From contig NZ_RJJT01000014.1 in NCBI RefSeq assembly GCF_003938655.1, positions 62,001 through 126,000 of the forward strand: a DNA stretch of 64,000 nt, given 5' to 3'. The notes under the pieces were generated by a model. That model had not been told where the DNA came from and did no database searches. It saw only the letters and a list, made by a program, of their open reading frames with translations. The stretch is from Rhizobium pisi (lineage in GTDB: Bacteria; Pseudomonadota; Alphaproteobacteria; Rhizobiales; Rhizobiaceae). Made by a program: the position numbers and the translations under genes. Numbering within the stretch: position 1 is the first letter of the stretch; each line of letters begins with the position of its first letter. Positions 19,695 through 27,899 of the stretch are shown piece by piece.

Positions 19695-19821
19695 TGAAAG
19701 GGCTCAACAAATCGGTAACGAATGTTGAGACAACCTTTCGAATTATGGTTAACGATCGGTTGAGAGCCGCAAGAATTATGCCGAAACGCGGCACTTCGCC
19801 GCGTTTCCTTGAAGCCTGTGG

Positions 19822-21705
19822 CTATCCTGCCATCGCCTCTTCGTATTCGGCCGACAGCATCAGCCAATCCTCCTCGGCGGCGGCGAGTTTTGCTGCGGCC
19901 TCGCCGCGCTGCTTTGCCTTTTCCGCTGCCTTGGCGGGTGTCTTTTCATAAAGAACAGGGTCTGCAAGTTCCACATCAAGCGCCTGAATCTGTTTCTCCA
20001 GCTTGGCCGTCAAGGATTCGATTTCGTTGATCTTTTTCCTGAGCGGTGTTAGCGAGGCACGCTTTTCCGCATTGAGCTTGCGCTGGTCGGCCTTCGACGT
20101 CGCGTCGTCAGCTAGCTGTGGCTTTTCTTCTTTTTTTTTGCCCGAAGTGACGATCAGGTCGCGATATTCGTCCATATCGCCTTCGAAAGTGGTGACGGTG
20201 CCGCCGTTGACCAGCCAGAGCCGGTCGACCGTCGCCTCGATCAGGTGGCGGTCATGCGAGATCAGGATGACTGCGCCTTCATAATCGTTCAGCGCCTCGA
20301 TCAGCGCGCGGCGGCTGTCGATGTCGAGATGGTTGGTCGGCTCGTCGAGGATCAACAGATTGGGCGCATGGAAGGCCGCAAGCCCCATCAACAGCCGGGC
20401 TTTCTCGCCGCCGGAAAGATCCTTGGCGGCCGTCGCCATCTTCTCCGTTGCCAGTCCCATCTGGGCGACGCGGGCGCGTACCTTTGCCTCAGGCGCGCCG
20501 GGCATCAGGCGGCGGACATGCTCTACCGGCGACTGCTCGGGGATGAGGTCGTCGAGCTGGTGCTGCGCGAAGAAGCCGATCTTGAGGCCCGGCGCGAGCC
20601 TGACCTCGCCGCTCTCCGGTCCAAGTCGGCCGGAGATGAACTTCGCGAAAGTCGACTTGCCGTTGCCGTTCGAGCCGAGCAGGGCGATGCGATCGTCGTT
20701 GTCGATGCGCAGGCTGAGGTTCTTCAGGATCGGCTTGCCGGGCTCATAGCCGACGGCGCCGCCCTGGATCGCGACGATCGGCGAGGCCGGCTGCTTCTCC
20801 GGCTCGGGAAAGGTGATCGGCTGCACGTGATCCTCGATCACCGCAGCGACCGTTCCCATGCGCTCAAGCGCCTTGACGCGGGACTGCGCCTGCCGGGCCT
20901 TGGAAGCCTTGGCTTTGAAGCGGTCGATGAAGCCTTGCAGATGCTTGCGCGCCGCCTCGTTCTTCGCCTTGGCCTTGGTCTGCAGCTCGTCGGCTTCCGC
21001 CTTCTGCCGTTCGAACTGGTCGTAATTGCCGCGATAGAAGGTGAGTTTCTTCTGGTCGAGATGAACGATCGCATTGACTGCGTTGTTCAGGAGGTCGCGG
21101 TCGTGGCTGATGATGATGACGGTGTGGGGATAGCGGCGGATATAATCCTCCAGCCACATCGTGCCTTCGAGATCGAGATAGTTGGTCGGCTCGTCGAGCA
21201 GAAGCAGGTCCGGCTCGGCGAAAAGAACGGCCGCGAGCGCCACGCGCATGCGCCAGCCGCCTGAAAAGGAGGAGGCGGGGCGGGCTTGTGCCGCTTGGTC
21301 GAAGCCGAGGCCGGCGAGAATGCTTGCAGCGCGTGCTTCAGCCGAATGCGCGTCGATGTCGACGAGACGCATCTGGATTTCGGCGATGCGGTGCGGATCA
21401 CTGGCCGTTTCCGCTTCGGTGAGCAGCGCCGCGCGCTCCTTGTCGGCAGCAAGCACGATTTCGATCAGGGTATCCTCGGTTCCGGGCGCCTCCTGCGCCA
21501 CCTGGCCGATGCGCGCGCCCTTCGGGATCGATACCGATCCGCTCTCAGCGCCGAGATCGCCGGTGATGACGCGAAACAGCGTGGACTTGCCCGCGCCGTT
21601 GCGCCCGACGAGTCCAGCCTTGGTGCCCGAAGGCAACGAAACGGTGGCATTGTCGAGAAGCAGGCGCCCGACGATGCGAGCTGAAATGTCGGTAATCGTG
21701 ATCAT
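19822..21705 (-). CDS. ABC-F family ATPase
   Basis: A 627-aa soluble protein with two ABC domains and no membrane segments. Walker A motifs are GRNGAGKST (near residue 35) and GSNGNGKST (near 345); signatures are SSFSGGW and DLSGGEK. A charged linker lies between, and a C-terminal coiled coil (KKINEIESLTAKLEKQIQ) follows. ABC-F proteins act on the ribosome. The arrangement most resembles the YheS/Uup type. A run of nine A on the coding strand near 20131-20139 encodes three lysines before the coiled coil. Confidence 0.88.
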   Translation of the reverse strand: MITITDISARIVGRLLLDNATVSLPSGTKAGLVGRNGAGKSTLFRVITGDLGAESGSVSIPKGARIGQVAQEAPGTEDTLIEIVLAADKERAALLTEAETASDPHRIAEIQMRLVDIDAHSAEARAASILAGLGFDQAAQARPASSFSGGWRMRVALAAVLFAEPDLLLLDEPTNYLDLEGTMWLEDYIRRYPHTVIIISHDRDLLNNAVNAIVHLDQKKLTFYRGNYDQFERQKAEADELQTKAKAKNEAARKHLQGFIDRFKAKASKARQAQSRVKALERMGTVAAVIEDHVQPITFPEPEKQPASPIVAIQGGAVGYEPGKPILKNLSLRIDNDDRIALLGSNGNGKSTFAKFISGRLGPESGEVRLAPGLKIGFFAQHQLDDLIPEQSPVEHVRRLMPGAPEAKVRARVAQMGLATEKMATAAKDLSGGEKARLLMGLAAFHAPNLLILDEPTNHLDIDSRRALIEALNDYEGAVILISHDRHLIEATVDRLWLVNGGTVTTFEGDMDEYRDLIVTSGKKKEEKPQLADDATSKADQRKLNAEKRASLTPLRKKINEIESLTAKLEKQIQALDVELADPVLYEKTPAKAAEKAKQRGEAAAKLAAAEEDWLMLSAEYEEAMAG

Positions 21706-21795
21706 GGCCGGCGTTTTGGCCGAAAGCGCCCGTCAAGGCAAGAGCACTTATCCCGCGCCAAGCTTGCTTCTGCGCTGGCAAGAGGCTTCTCCGCC

Positions 21796-22845
21796 TCAGC
21801 GGCCGAAAGCCTGCACCGGCTGGCGCGGGTTCGACTGCGCGGCGAAAAGTGCCACGCGTGCGTTGGCCTGCAACTGTCCCGGTGTTGCCGCATCGGCGCT
21901 CAGGGCCACGCCGATAGAGATGGTGAGGCTGTCGGGATTGACCTTGTCGGACGTTGCGAAGACGAGATTGTCCTCGACGGATGCGCGCAGGCGCTCGGCG
22001 ATCGCCATTGCATCCTGCATGCCGACATTGGAAAACAGGAAGGCAAATTCATCGGCTTCCGTGCGGGCGACGAAGTCGTTTTTCTTGATCGATTTGCGAA
22101 AGAGGCCAGCGAGCTTTTTCAGGAGCTTGTTACCGGCTTGCGTGCCGTATCTGTCCTTGAGTTCGGCGAAGTTGTCGATGTCGACTAGGATCAGCGCGCT
22201 GCCGGCTGCACCCTCCTCGCGCTCGTAGAGCTCTGATATCACCCGGTTCAGCGCGATGCGGTTGGCAAGGCCGGTGATCTTGTCGGCCGCGGTGGCCGAT
22301 TGCATCGCCGAAATCCCGCGTTCCAGCACCTCAAGCGCCTTTATGTCTTCCTGAAGCTTGGCGCCGATTTCCATTTCCGCCGATAGCACCGCCGTCAGCG
22401 AAGCAGAGAGGTAGTCGACCTCGCTGAGGAAGGCGGCAAGGCTCTGGTCCTCGTGACTGGAGACGGATTTCAGGATCGTGCTGCAGGCGCGTGCAAAGGC
22501 GTTCTTATGCCTGAGACCTTCGGCAAGCCGCTCGGCAACGTCGCGCAGCATCCGGCTCGCCTCGTTCCGTGATGTTTCGCCTACCAGGCCGCAATGGCCG
22601 ACGAGACGGTATTTGACGCCGAGTTCGTCGAGCATCGCCTGTTGCGGCTGGGATCCGAGCGCAGCGATATCCTGCGCAAGGCCCGGATTGAGCCCGATGA
22701 TCGCCTCGTGGAAGAGTTCGTAGTTGCGCGGCAGGGCGGCGACGTTCAGGCGCGCCATATGCTGGGCGATCTTCTGGATATCCGCCATCGGCGTCGGGCG
22801 CGCGGCCTCGCGCGCCACCAGTGCGTTTGCGCTTGCATTCTGCAT
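21796..22845 (-). CDS. GGDEF-domain protein with degenerate active site
   Basis: A 349-aa protein with an N-terminal alpha-helical region of about 185 residues and a C-terminal GGDEF domain beginning DKITGLANRIALN. VDIDNF carries a metal-binding aspartate, but the signature loop reads TEADEF instead of GGDEF, and GH..GD nearby is GT..GN. Diguanylate cyclase activity is therefore doubtful; it may bind a nucleotide or partner instead. No signal or membrane segment is seen. ATG at 22845 is chosen, with GAGGGA before it. Confidence 0.82.
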   Translation of the reverse strand: MQNASANALVAREAARPTPMADIQKIAQHMARLNVAALPRNYELFHEAIIGLNPGLAQDIAALGSQPQQAMLDELGVKYRLVGHCGLVGETSRNEASRMLRDVAERLAEGLRHKNAFARACSTILKSVSSHEDQSLAAFLSEVDYLSASLTAVLSAEMEIGAKLQEDIKALEVLERGISAMQSATAADKITGLANRIALNRVISELYEREEGAAGSALILVDIDNFAELKDRYGTQAGNKLLKKLAGLFRKSIKKNDFVARTEADEFAFLFSNVGMQDAMAIAERLRASVEDNLVFATSDKVNPDSLTISIGVALSADAATPGQLQANARVALFAAQSNPRQPVQAFGR

Positions 22846-22986
22846 GACGATCCCTCGCGGCACGGCCTCTTTCCTACGTTCCGCTATGCCCGCAAGCTTT
22901 TAAGAGAGGCTGAATTTACCAAGGAAAACGCCGGATTGGCGGCGGAACTGGTAAAGGCGGTTAACGCAGTCTTGATGGTGGAAGTG

Positions 22987-23496
22987 TTACATCCACTCAC
23001 GGCCCTCGCTGCGCAGGAAGTAGATGAGATCAAGCTGAAGGCTCGGCTTGCCGAGCGCGGTCAGCGTCATGTGGCACTGGCCGCGATGGTGGGTCTGGTG
23101 GTTGAAGAGATGCGAGAGCGCCGCCCACAGCGGATGCGTGATCTCGACCGGTTGCGTCACCGCCACGTAGGTAAAGTTTGCGGCAAGGGTTGCCTCATCA
23201 AGCGTGGCTGTCCAGGCAATGATACGCTCGTCCTCCGCCTTGCGTGCGGCGGCAAGCATATCCAGCTCTTCGTAGAGAACGGCATCGAGTGTCGTCGGCG
23301 CTTCGCCGGTGCCAGTGAAGCGCTTCATCCATATCCGGTCGGCGACGAGCAGATGATTGAGTGTTCGGTGGAGCGAGCCGAAAAAGGCGCCGCGGTCGCT
23401 GCGGAATTCCGCATCGGTAACTTCGGCCGCGGCCGTATAGACTCGCGTGTTGGCCCAGCGATTATAGGCTGCGAGCATTCTGTACTGCCTGAGCAT
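22987..23496 (-). CDS. DinB-family four-helix protein
   Basis: A 169-aa DinB/YfiT-fold protein of the DUF664-like metal-binding group. The three-histidine metal site is suggested by LNHLLVADRIWMKR and HLFNHQTHHRGQ. It begins MLRQYRMLAAYNRWAN, typical of the family. Members include thiol-dependent transferases and uncharacterised proteins; no substrate can be inferred. It is unrelated to DNA polymerase IV despite the family name. It stands alone, divergent from a glutathione transferase gene. Confidence 0.82.
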   Translation of the reverse strand: MLRQYRMLAAYNRWANTRVYTAAAEVTDAEFRSDRGAFFGSLHRTLNHLLVADRIWMKRFTGTGEAPTTLDAVLYEELDMLAAARKAEDERIIAWTATLDEATLAANFTYVAVTQPVEITHPLWAALSHLFNHQTHHRGQCHMTLTALGKPSLQLDLIYFLRSEGREWM

Positions 23497-23631
23497 CTGA
23501 TCCCCTCATCGTTGCCGCAGTCTAGCCCGGTTTCACAGTAAGTCGCAGTGATGTGCCCATGAAATTTCCTGATTTGATCACAGGCGTCTTCTGTCGTGGA
23601 ATGGAGGGAGCTGCAATCTCGAAAGGACGTT

Positions 23632-24321
23632 ATGACCAGAGCGCTCTATTCCCTATGCGGCGCCGACGAGCGCCACTTCTTTTCGCCCCATTGCTGGAAG
23701 GCAGTGATGGCGCTGGCGCACAAGGGGCTCGATTTTGAGGAGATTCCGACCACCTATGCCCGCATCCGCGCGATCGGCGGGGGTGTTTCGTCGATCGTCC
23801 CTGTCCTCGACGACAATGGCCGGCTGATTTCCGACAGTTTCGAGATCGCCCTCTATCTGGAAGAGGCCTATCCCGAGCGGCCGCCGCTGTTCAAAGGGGA
23901 GGGCGGCAAGGCTCTGTCGCGCATGGTGGAAGGCTATTCGCAGATGGTCATCCATCCGGCGATCATGCGGATCGCCCTTCTCGACATCCATGCGATCCTT
24001 GACGAGGGAGACAAGGCCTATTTCCGCGAAAGCCGCGAGGCCCGTCTCGGCAAGCCGCTGGAAGTCTTTGCGGCCGACAGCGAGGCCGAGAAGGCCACCT
24101 TCGGCGCCAGGCTGGAGCCGCTGCGCCATATGCTGAAGTTCCAGCCCTTCATCGGCGGTCAGACGCCGCTCTTTGCCGACTACATCGTCTTCGGGGCATT
24201 GCAGTGGCTGCGCGTATCCGCCGGTCTTGCCATGCTTGCCGCAGATGATCCCGTCATGGCCTGGTTCGAGCGCTGCCTCGATCTTCACCAAAGCCGGGGC
24301 AGGACTGTGACAGCGGCGTGA
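23632..24321 (+). CDS. Glutathione S-transferase-like protein
   Basis: A 229-aa two-domain GST-like protein. The thioredoxin-like N-terminal domain reads ALYSLCGADERHFFSPHCWK then SIVPVLDDNGRLISDSFEIALYL, with the cis-proline VPVL and the glutathione-binding DS pair. The helical C-terminal domain follows. ATG at 23632 is chosen with AAAGGA upstream; an earlier in-frame ATG at 23596 lacks a good site. The substrate is unknown. It is followed by a weak hairpin terminator before ndk. Confidence 0.82.
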   Translation: MTRALYSLCGADERHFFSPHCWKAVMALAHKGLDFEEIPTTYARIRAIGGGVSSIVPVLDDNGRLISDSFEIALYLEEAYPERPPLFKGEGGKALSRMVEGYSQMVIHPAIMRIALLDIHAILDEGDKAYFRESREARLGKPLEVFAADSEAEKATFGARLEPLRHMLKFQPFIGGQTPLFADYIVFGALQWLRVSAGLAMLAADDPVMAWFERCLDLHQSRGRTVTAA

Positions 24322-24353
24322 AATTGCCGCCGGCCTCTTGTTTTCAGGCGTCG

Positions 24354-24380
24354 GGGCGGTTAAAGACCGCCCACTTTTCC
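24354..24380 (+). terminator. Weak terminator between GST gene and ndk
   Basis: GGGCGGT at 24354-24360 pairs with ACCGCCC at 24366-24372 across a five-base loop, followed by acttttcc. The short T-run makes termination partial; the ndk start follows 30 bp later. Confidence 0.5.
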
Positions 24381-24402
24381 CGAGAAAACAGAGGATTTGA
24401 CT

Positions 24403-24825
24403 ATGGCGATTGAACGCACCTTCTCGATGATCAAGCCTGACGCAACCAAGCGCAACCTGACGGGCGCCATCACCAAGATGCTCGAAGATGCCGGCCTGCG
24501 CGTCGTCGCCTCGAAGCGCGTCTGGATGAGCCGCCGTGAAGCCGAAGGCTTCTATGCCGTTCACAAGGACCGTCCCTTCTTCGGCGAACTCGTTGAAGGC
24601 ATGACCTCCGGCCCGACCGTCGTCCAGGTGCTGGAAGGCGAAGGCGCGATCCTCAAGAACCGCGAGATCATGGGCGCAACCAACCCGGCAAACGCTGACG
24701 AAGGCACGATCCGCAAGGTTCACGCTCTGTCGATCGGCGAAAACTCCGTTCACGGTTCGGATGCTCCGGAAACGGCTGCCCAGGAAATCAAGTACTGGTT
24801 CTCCGACACCGAAATCGTCGGCTGA
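24403..24825 (+). CDS. ndk: Nucleoside-diphosphate kinase
   Basis: Ndk (140 aa) transfers the gamma-phosphate of ATP to NDPs in the cytoplasm. It begins [18 protein letters not shown]; the catalytic histidine is in the [10 protein letters not shown] motif near the C-terminus. The ATG at 24403 fits the family and has GAGGA seven bases upstream; a TTG at 24397 would leave too little spacing. It ends in a strong terminator and appears monocistronic. Confidence 0.97.
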   Translation: MAIERTFSMIKPDATKRNLTGAITKMLEDAGLRVVASKRVWMSRREAEGFYAVHKDRPFFGELVEGMTSGPTVVQVLEGEGAILKNREIMGATNPANADEGTIRKVHALSIGENSVHGSDAPETAAQEIKYWFSDTEIVG

Positions 24826-24870
24826 GGCTACGCTTCGGCATTTGCTCGCAATGCCTTGAATTGACTCTCG

Positions 24871-24897
24871 AAAGCCGGGGCTTGCTCCGGCTTTTTC
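24871..24897 (+). terminator. Rho-independent terminator after ndk
   Basis: The stem AAAGCCGG (24871-24878) and CCGGCTTT (24887-24894) is followed by a T-rich tail, 46 bp after the ndk stop. Confidence 0.85.
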
Positions 24898-24913
24898 TAT
24901 GCAGGCATTTCTT

Positions 24914-25417
24914 CTATGCCGGGCACTTGTCGGTATTCGAAAAATCGACGCTGCCATCAGGCTTGAAGACCTCCGGGTTCTTGTCATAAAGCGCACCAAC
25001 GACGAGCGGCTTGCTTGGCAGGACGGTCTGGTCGAGGTCGGACCGGAACTGCGTCTTCAACTCCTGAAGCACCTTGCCATCCTTATCCACCAGCCGGACA
25101 TTCACCGAATAGGGACGGTCCTTGCGCACGCAGTGCAGATTTTCGCTCTGCAGCGCGATCTTGTCGTCGATCGGATAGATTTTCTGGTTCAGCACCAGCG
25201 GATCGCCACCCTGCGGGTTTTCGAATTCGGCGATGATGACGGACCCATCGGGGATGGGGCCGGTCTTCTTCAGCGTCAGCAGATAGGTGGCGGTCGCCAC
25301 GCGATAGTTGAAAACGAAGAGATGGCCGGTGACCTCGACCAGATTTTCGGCCTGGCGCTGGCAGGCGGCAAGCAGAAGGCCGATTGCTGCCGCCGCTACG
25401 ATCATGTGTTTCCTCAT
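24914..25417 (-). CDS. Putative lipoprotein of unknown function
   Basis: A 167-aa protein with a clear lipoprotein signal: MRKHMIVAAAAIGLLLAAC, lipobox LLAAC with cysteine 19. The mature part is beta-rich (VTGHLFVFNYRVATATYLLTL) with a single later Cys pair (C near 110 and near 165). I do not recognise the family. The ATG at 25417 has AGGAGGAGA upstream and overlaps the stop of the CGNR regulator by four bases, so the two are cotranscribed and probably coupled. Its role may relate to the permease across the shared operator, which is inference only. Confidence 0.75.
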   Translation of the reverse strand: MRKHMIVAAAAIGLLLAACQRQAENLVEVTGHLFVFNYRVATATYLLTLKKTGPIPDGSVIIAEFENPQGGDPLVLNQKIYPIDDKIALQSENLHCVRKDRPYSVNVRLVDKDGKVLQELKTQFRSDLDQTVLPSKPLVVGALYDKNPEVFKPDGSVDFSNTDKCPA

Positions 25418-25959
25418 GGCGTCTCCTCCTTCTTGCGGCGATAATGCCGGTTCGCCTTGGCGCGGTTGCCGCAGACCGCCATGTCGCACCAGGCGCGGCT
25501 CCTGTTCTTGCTTCGATCGATGAACAGCCAGCCGCAATTGCCGCAGATCTTCATACGTTCCGGGTCGGGCATGGCGATCAGCCGGAGCACTGAATGGGCG
25601 GTTGCGGCGGCCAGATTGCCGGAGCTTGTGCCACGCAACGTCTTCGCCAGCGCCTTCAGCAGACCGGCCAGCAATTGGTCGTCGTTGCCATCAAGTATAC
25701 GCTTGCGGAAATAGAGGTCGATCGCTTCCCGCAAGGCGATAAAATCCACCTCCTGTTCCGGCGTTACCGGCGCGATGTCGCCGAAGAGGGCGCGTTCGGC
25801 GCAGAATTCCGCGGCAGCGTGCGGGAAACTGCGCATCTGGTCCCTGACCGCGAAACGGTCGATCCGGCGCGTCGTATCGTGGCGCAGCACGACGCTGTTG
25901 GCGACATCGAGCGCCAGCGCGCCGCCGGAGAAGCGGTGAGGGGTCCAGGAAAAGCTCAT
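25414..25959 (-). CDS. CGNR zinc-finger transcription regulator
   Basis: A 181-aa protein with an N-terminal ABATE-type ligand domain (GGALALDVANSVVLRHD) and a C-terminal CGNR zinc finger with cysteines in CGNCGWLF and the AVCGNRAKANRHYRRKK tail. Such proteins are predicted DNA-binding regulators. ATG at 25959 is chosen; the ORF extends to 25986 but this would overlap the palindrome. A 42-bp near-perfect palindrome begins four bases before the start codon, suggesting autoregulation. The lipoprotein gene overlaps its end. Confidence 0.86.
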   Translation of the reverse strand: MSFSWTPHRFSGGALALDVANSVVLRHDTTRRIDRFAVRDQMRSFPHAAAEFCAERALFGDIAPVTPEQEVDFIALREAIDLYFRKRILDGNDDQLLAGLLKALAKTLRGTSSGNLAAATAHSVLRLIAMPDPERMKICGNCGWLFIDRSKNRSRAWCDMAVCGNRAKANRHYRRKKEETP

Positions 25960-25962
25960 GCT

Positions 25963-26004
25963 GAAAATATAACTGGCTAAATGCATTTTACCAGTTATAT
26001 TTTC
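25963..26004. promoter_or_regulatory. 42-bp palindromic operator, CGNR gene / permease
   Basis: Two 14-bp arms (gaaaatataactgg at 25963-25976, ccagttatattttc at 25991-26004) are perfect inverted repeats around a 14-bp centre that is itself largely palindromic (aaatgcattt). Nineteen of 21 base pairs match. It fills nearly all the 65-bp gap between the divergent CGNR and permease start codons. It is AT-rich in a GC-rich region, and probably holds both promoters. The regulator binding it is presumably the CGNR protein; that is inferred from position. Confidence 0.75.
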
Positions 26005-26024
26005 AATGATCCGGAGTGTCTGGA

Positions 26025-26921
26025 ATGGCCTATCTCTTGCAGCAGCTGGCGAATGCGGTTCCGCTCGCGGCTCTCTATGCCACGCTCGCCTTCGGCTATG
26101 CCGTGGCCTTCGGCGTGACGAAGCGGGCAGACATCACCTATGGGGCAATTTTCGCCTTCTCGGGCCAGATCCTGCTGCTGTTCACCGAACTCGCTTATGT
26201 CAGATTCTGGCTGGTGCTGCCGGCGGCTCTTGCCATCGGCGCCTGCGCCTCCATCGTCTACTCGCTGGGCGCAGGCATATGGATCGGCCGCGCGATCATG
26301 ATGCCGCTGGTCAAAAAGTCGCCGAACACCGTCATCGTCGCCGCCCTCGGCATGATGATCGTGCTGATGGAGACCGCCCGGCTTGCCGCCGATACCCGGG
26401 CCATCTGGTTGCCGCCGTTCCTGAACGACGTCGTTGTCTTCTGGAGCGACGGTCTGTTCAAGGTGACGCTCACCTACATACAATTGATCGATACGGTGCT
26501 GATGTGCGCCGTCGTCGCGATCGGCGCGCTGATCCTCAGGCACACGGCCTGGGGTCGCATCTGGCGTGCCGTCACTGACGATCCGCTGGCCGCCGAGCTT
26601 TGCGGCACCAGCGCCAACCGCGTCTTTCTCGTCGCTTATGCGGCGGCCGCCCTCGTCGCCACGATCTGCGGCATCCTGGCGACCTTCTATTACGGCTCGA
26701 TGGATTTCGGTGCGGGCCTGATGTTCGGGCTCAAGGTGCTGCTGATCGCCGCTGTCGGCGGCTATTCCGATCCGCTGCGTTCGGCAGGCGGCGCTGCCGG
26801 GCTCGCCGTCGTCGAAACCCTATGGGGCGCCTATGGCCCCTTTGTCTGGCGGGATCTCGTGATCTTCTCGCTGCTCGTCCTGCTCCTGGTTATGAGCCGC
26901 AGGGAACGCGTTGTTCTCTGA
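26025..26921 (+). CDS. LivH-type ABC transporter permease, orphan
   Basis: A 298-aa integral membrane protein of the branched-chain amino-acid permease family (LivH) with about eight helices. Features include the N-terminal NAVPLAALYATLAFGYAVAFG and the late RAVTDDPLAAELCGTSANRVF coupling-type segment with GLKVLLIAAVGG. ATG at 26025 has GGAG nine bases upstream; GTG at 26016 is an alternative. No LivM, ATPase or binding-protein gene is next to it, so the complex partners must lie elsewhere. The stop abuts moaE tail to tail. Confidence 0.84.
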   Translation: MAYLLQQLANAVPLAALYATLAFGYAVAFGVTKRADITYGAIFAFSGQILLLFTELAYVRFWLVLPAALAIGACASIVYSLGAGIWIGRAIMMPLVKKSPNTVIVAALGMMIVLMETARLAADTRAIWLPPFLNDVVVFWSDGLFKVTLTYIQLIDTVLMCAVVAIGALILRHTAWGRIWRAVTDDPLAAELCGTSANRVFLVAYAAAALVATICGILATFYYGSMDFGAGLMFGLKVLLIAAVGGYSDPLRSAGGAAGLAVVETLWGAYGPFVWRDLVIFSLLVLLLVMSRRERVVL

Positions 26922-27383
26922 TCATTTCCACTTGTCGCGCGCCGCATCGTCGGCGTCTTTCGCCGAGACCCAGTCGCCGCTGGCGCCATCCTTGCTGTGC
27001 TCCTTCTTCCAGAAGGGGGCTGCGGTCTTCAGGAAATCCATGACGAAACTGGCGCCGTCAAACGCTGCCTGCCGATGCGGCGCGGCTGCGACGACCAGCA
27101 CGATATTCTCACCGGCTGCGATCTTGCCGTAACGGTGGATGGCGGTCAGGCCGAGAAGTCCGAAGCGCGTGATGGCGAGTTCGCCGATGCGGGTCATCTC
27201 GGCTTCGGCCATGCCGGGATAATGCTCGAGTTCGAGGGTAGCCAGCGTCCCGCCCTCATCGCGGCAGAGGCCGGAGAAGGTCACGACTGCACCGATGCCG
27301 GGTTTGCCTTTGGAGAGGCGATCGACTTCGATCTGCAGGTCGAAGTCTTCGTGTTGGACACGGATTGTGGGGATGGCGGTCAT
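26922..27383 (-). CDS. moaE: Molybdopterin synthase catalytic subunit
   Basis: MoaE (153 aa) makes molybdopterin from cyclic pyranopterin monophosphate, taking sulfur from thiocarboxylated MoaD. Typical elements are GAVVTFSGLCRD, LELEHYPGMAE, IHRYGKIAAGENIVLV and the catalytic-lysine segment FWKKEHS. ATG at 27383 is chosen; the longer reading would run into the inverted-repeat element. It is 261 bp downstream of moaD, separated by that element, an unusual gap for this pair. Confidence 0.95.
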   Translation of the reverse strand: MTAIPTIRVQHEDFDLQIEVDRLSKGKPGIGAVVTFSGLCRDEGGTLATLELEHYPGMAEAEMTRIGELAITRFGLLGLTAIHRYGKIAAGENIVLVVAAAPHRQAAFDGASFVMDFLKTAAPFWKKEHSKDGASGDWVSAKDADDAARDKWK

Positions 27384-27444
27384 GATAACGTCCCCAACTG
27401 CTTTGATGCCGTAACGGAGGCTATGGAAAGGGTGTGCCGTGCCA

Positions 27445-27618
27445 ACCCCCCTCTGTCCTGCCGGACATCTCCCCCACAAGGAGGGATATTACGGGCGGCT
27501 TGACCATCGTGCGCATCTACAGTTTTGCCGGGCTGCGACGTTGGTTTTTTGGGGAAGTTCGTGCTGCCAGCCAATCTCCCTCCTTGTGGGGGAGATGTCC
27601 GGCAGGACAGAGGGGGGT
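27445..27618. repeat. Palindromic intergenic element between moaD and moaE
   Basis: Two perfect 42-bp inverted arms (27445-27486 and 27577-27618) flank a 90-bp centre. The outer arm ends carry gtgccgtg on the left and cacggcac on the right, inverted with a two-base shift. The arms are rich in CCCCCTC and CTCCCCC. It has no coding capacity that looks real. It resembles small MITE-like or mosaic elements dispersed between rhizobial genes; family identity is not verified. Confidence 0.8.
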
Positions 27619-27644
27619 AGCGACACGGCACCACCATCACTGCC

Positions 27645-27899
27645 TCATCCCCCCGTCATCGGCGGAAATATCCCGATCTCGCGTGCGGCGCCGATCGGCT
27701 CGTCATGCTCGACATGTTCCATGTCGAGCGCCACGCGGATCACCTCGGGATATTGAAGCGCCGTCTCATATTCTTCGCCCAGCGTCTTCAAATGATTCAG
27801 GAGATCGTCAACGGTGACGACGGAGGAGGGGAGGTCGATTTCTTCCTCGCCCTTGCCGATGCGCTCGCGCACCCATGCGAAATAGACAAGCCGGGTCAT
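27645..27899 (-). CDS. moaD: Molybdopterin synthase sulfur carrier subunit
   Basis: MoaD (84 aa), a ubiquitin-fold sulfur carrier. It begins MTRLVYFAWVRERIG and ends in the diagnostic double glycine (PPMTGG), the site of thiocarboxylation. Its ATG overlaps the pgsA stop by four bases, so the two are coupled. It would work with MoaE, whose gene follows after the inverted-repeat element. Confidence 0.94.
   Translation of the reverse strand: MTRLVYFAWVRERIGKGEEEIDLPSSVVTVDDLLNHLKTLGEEYETALQYPEVIRVALDMEHVEHDEPIGAAREIGIFPPMTGG

Noticed and set aside
27380-27640. 86-codon frame in the moaD-moaE gap
   Set aside because: It reads through the inverted-repeat element, is proline- and glycine-rich, and has no ribosome-binding site or similarity.
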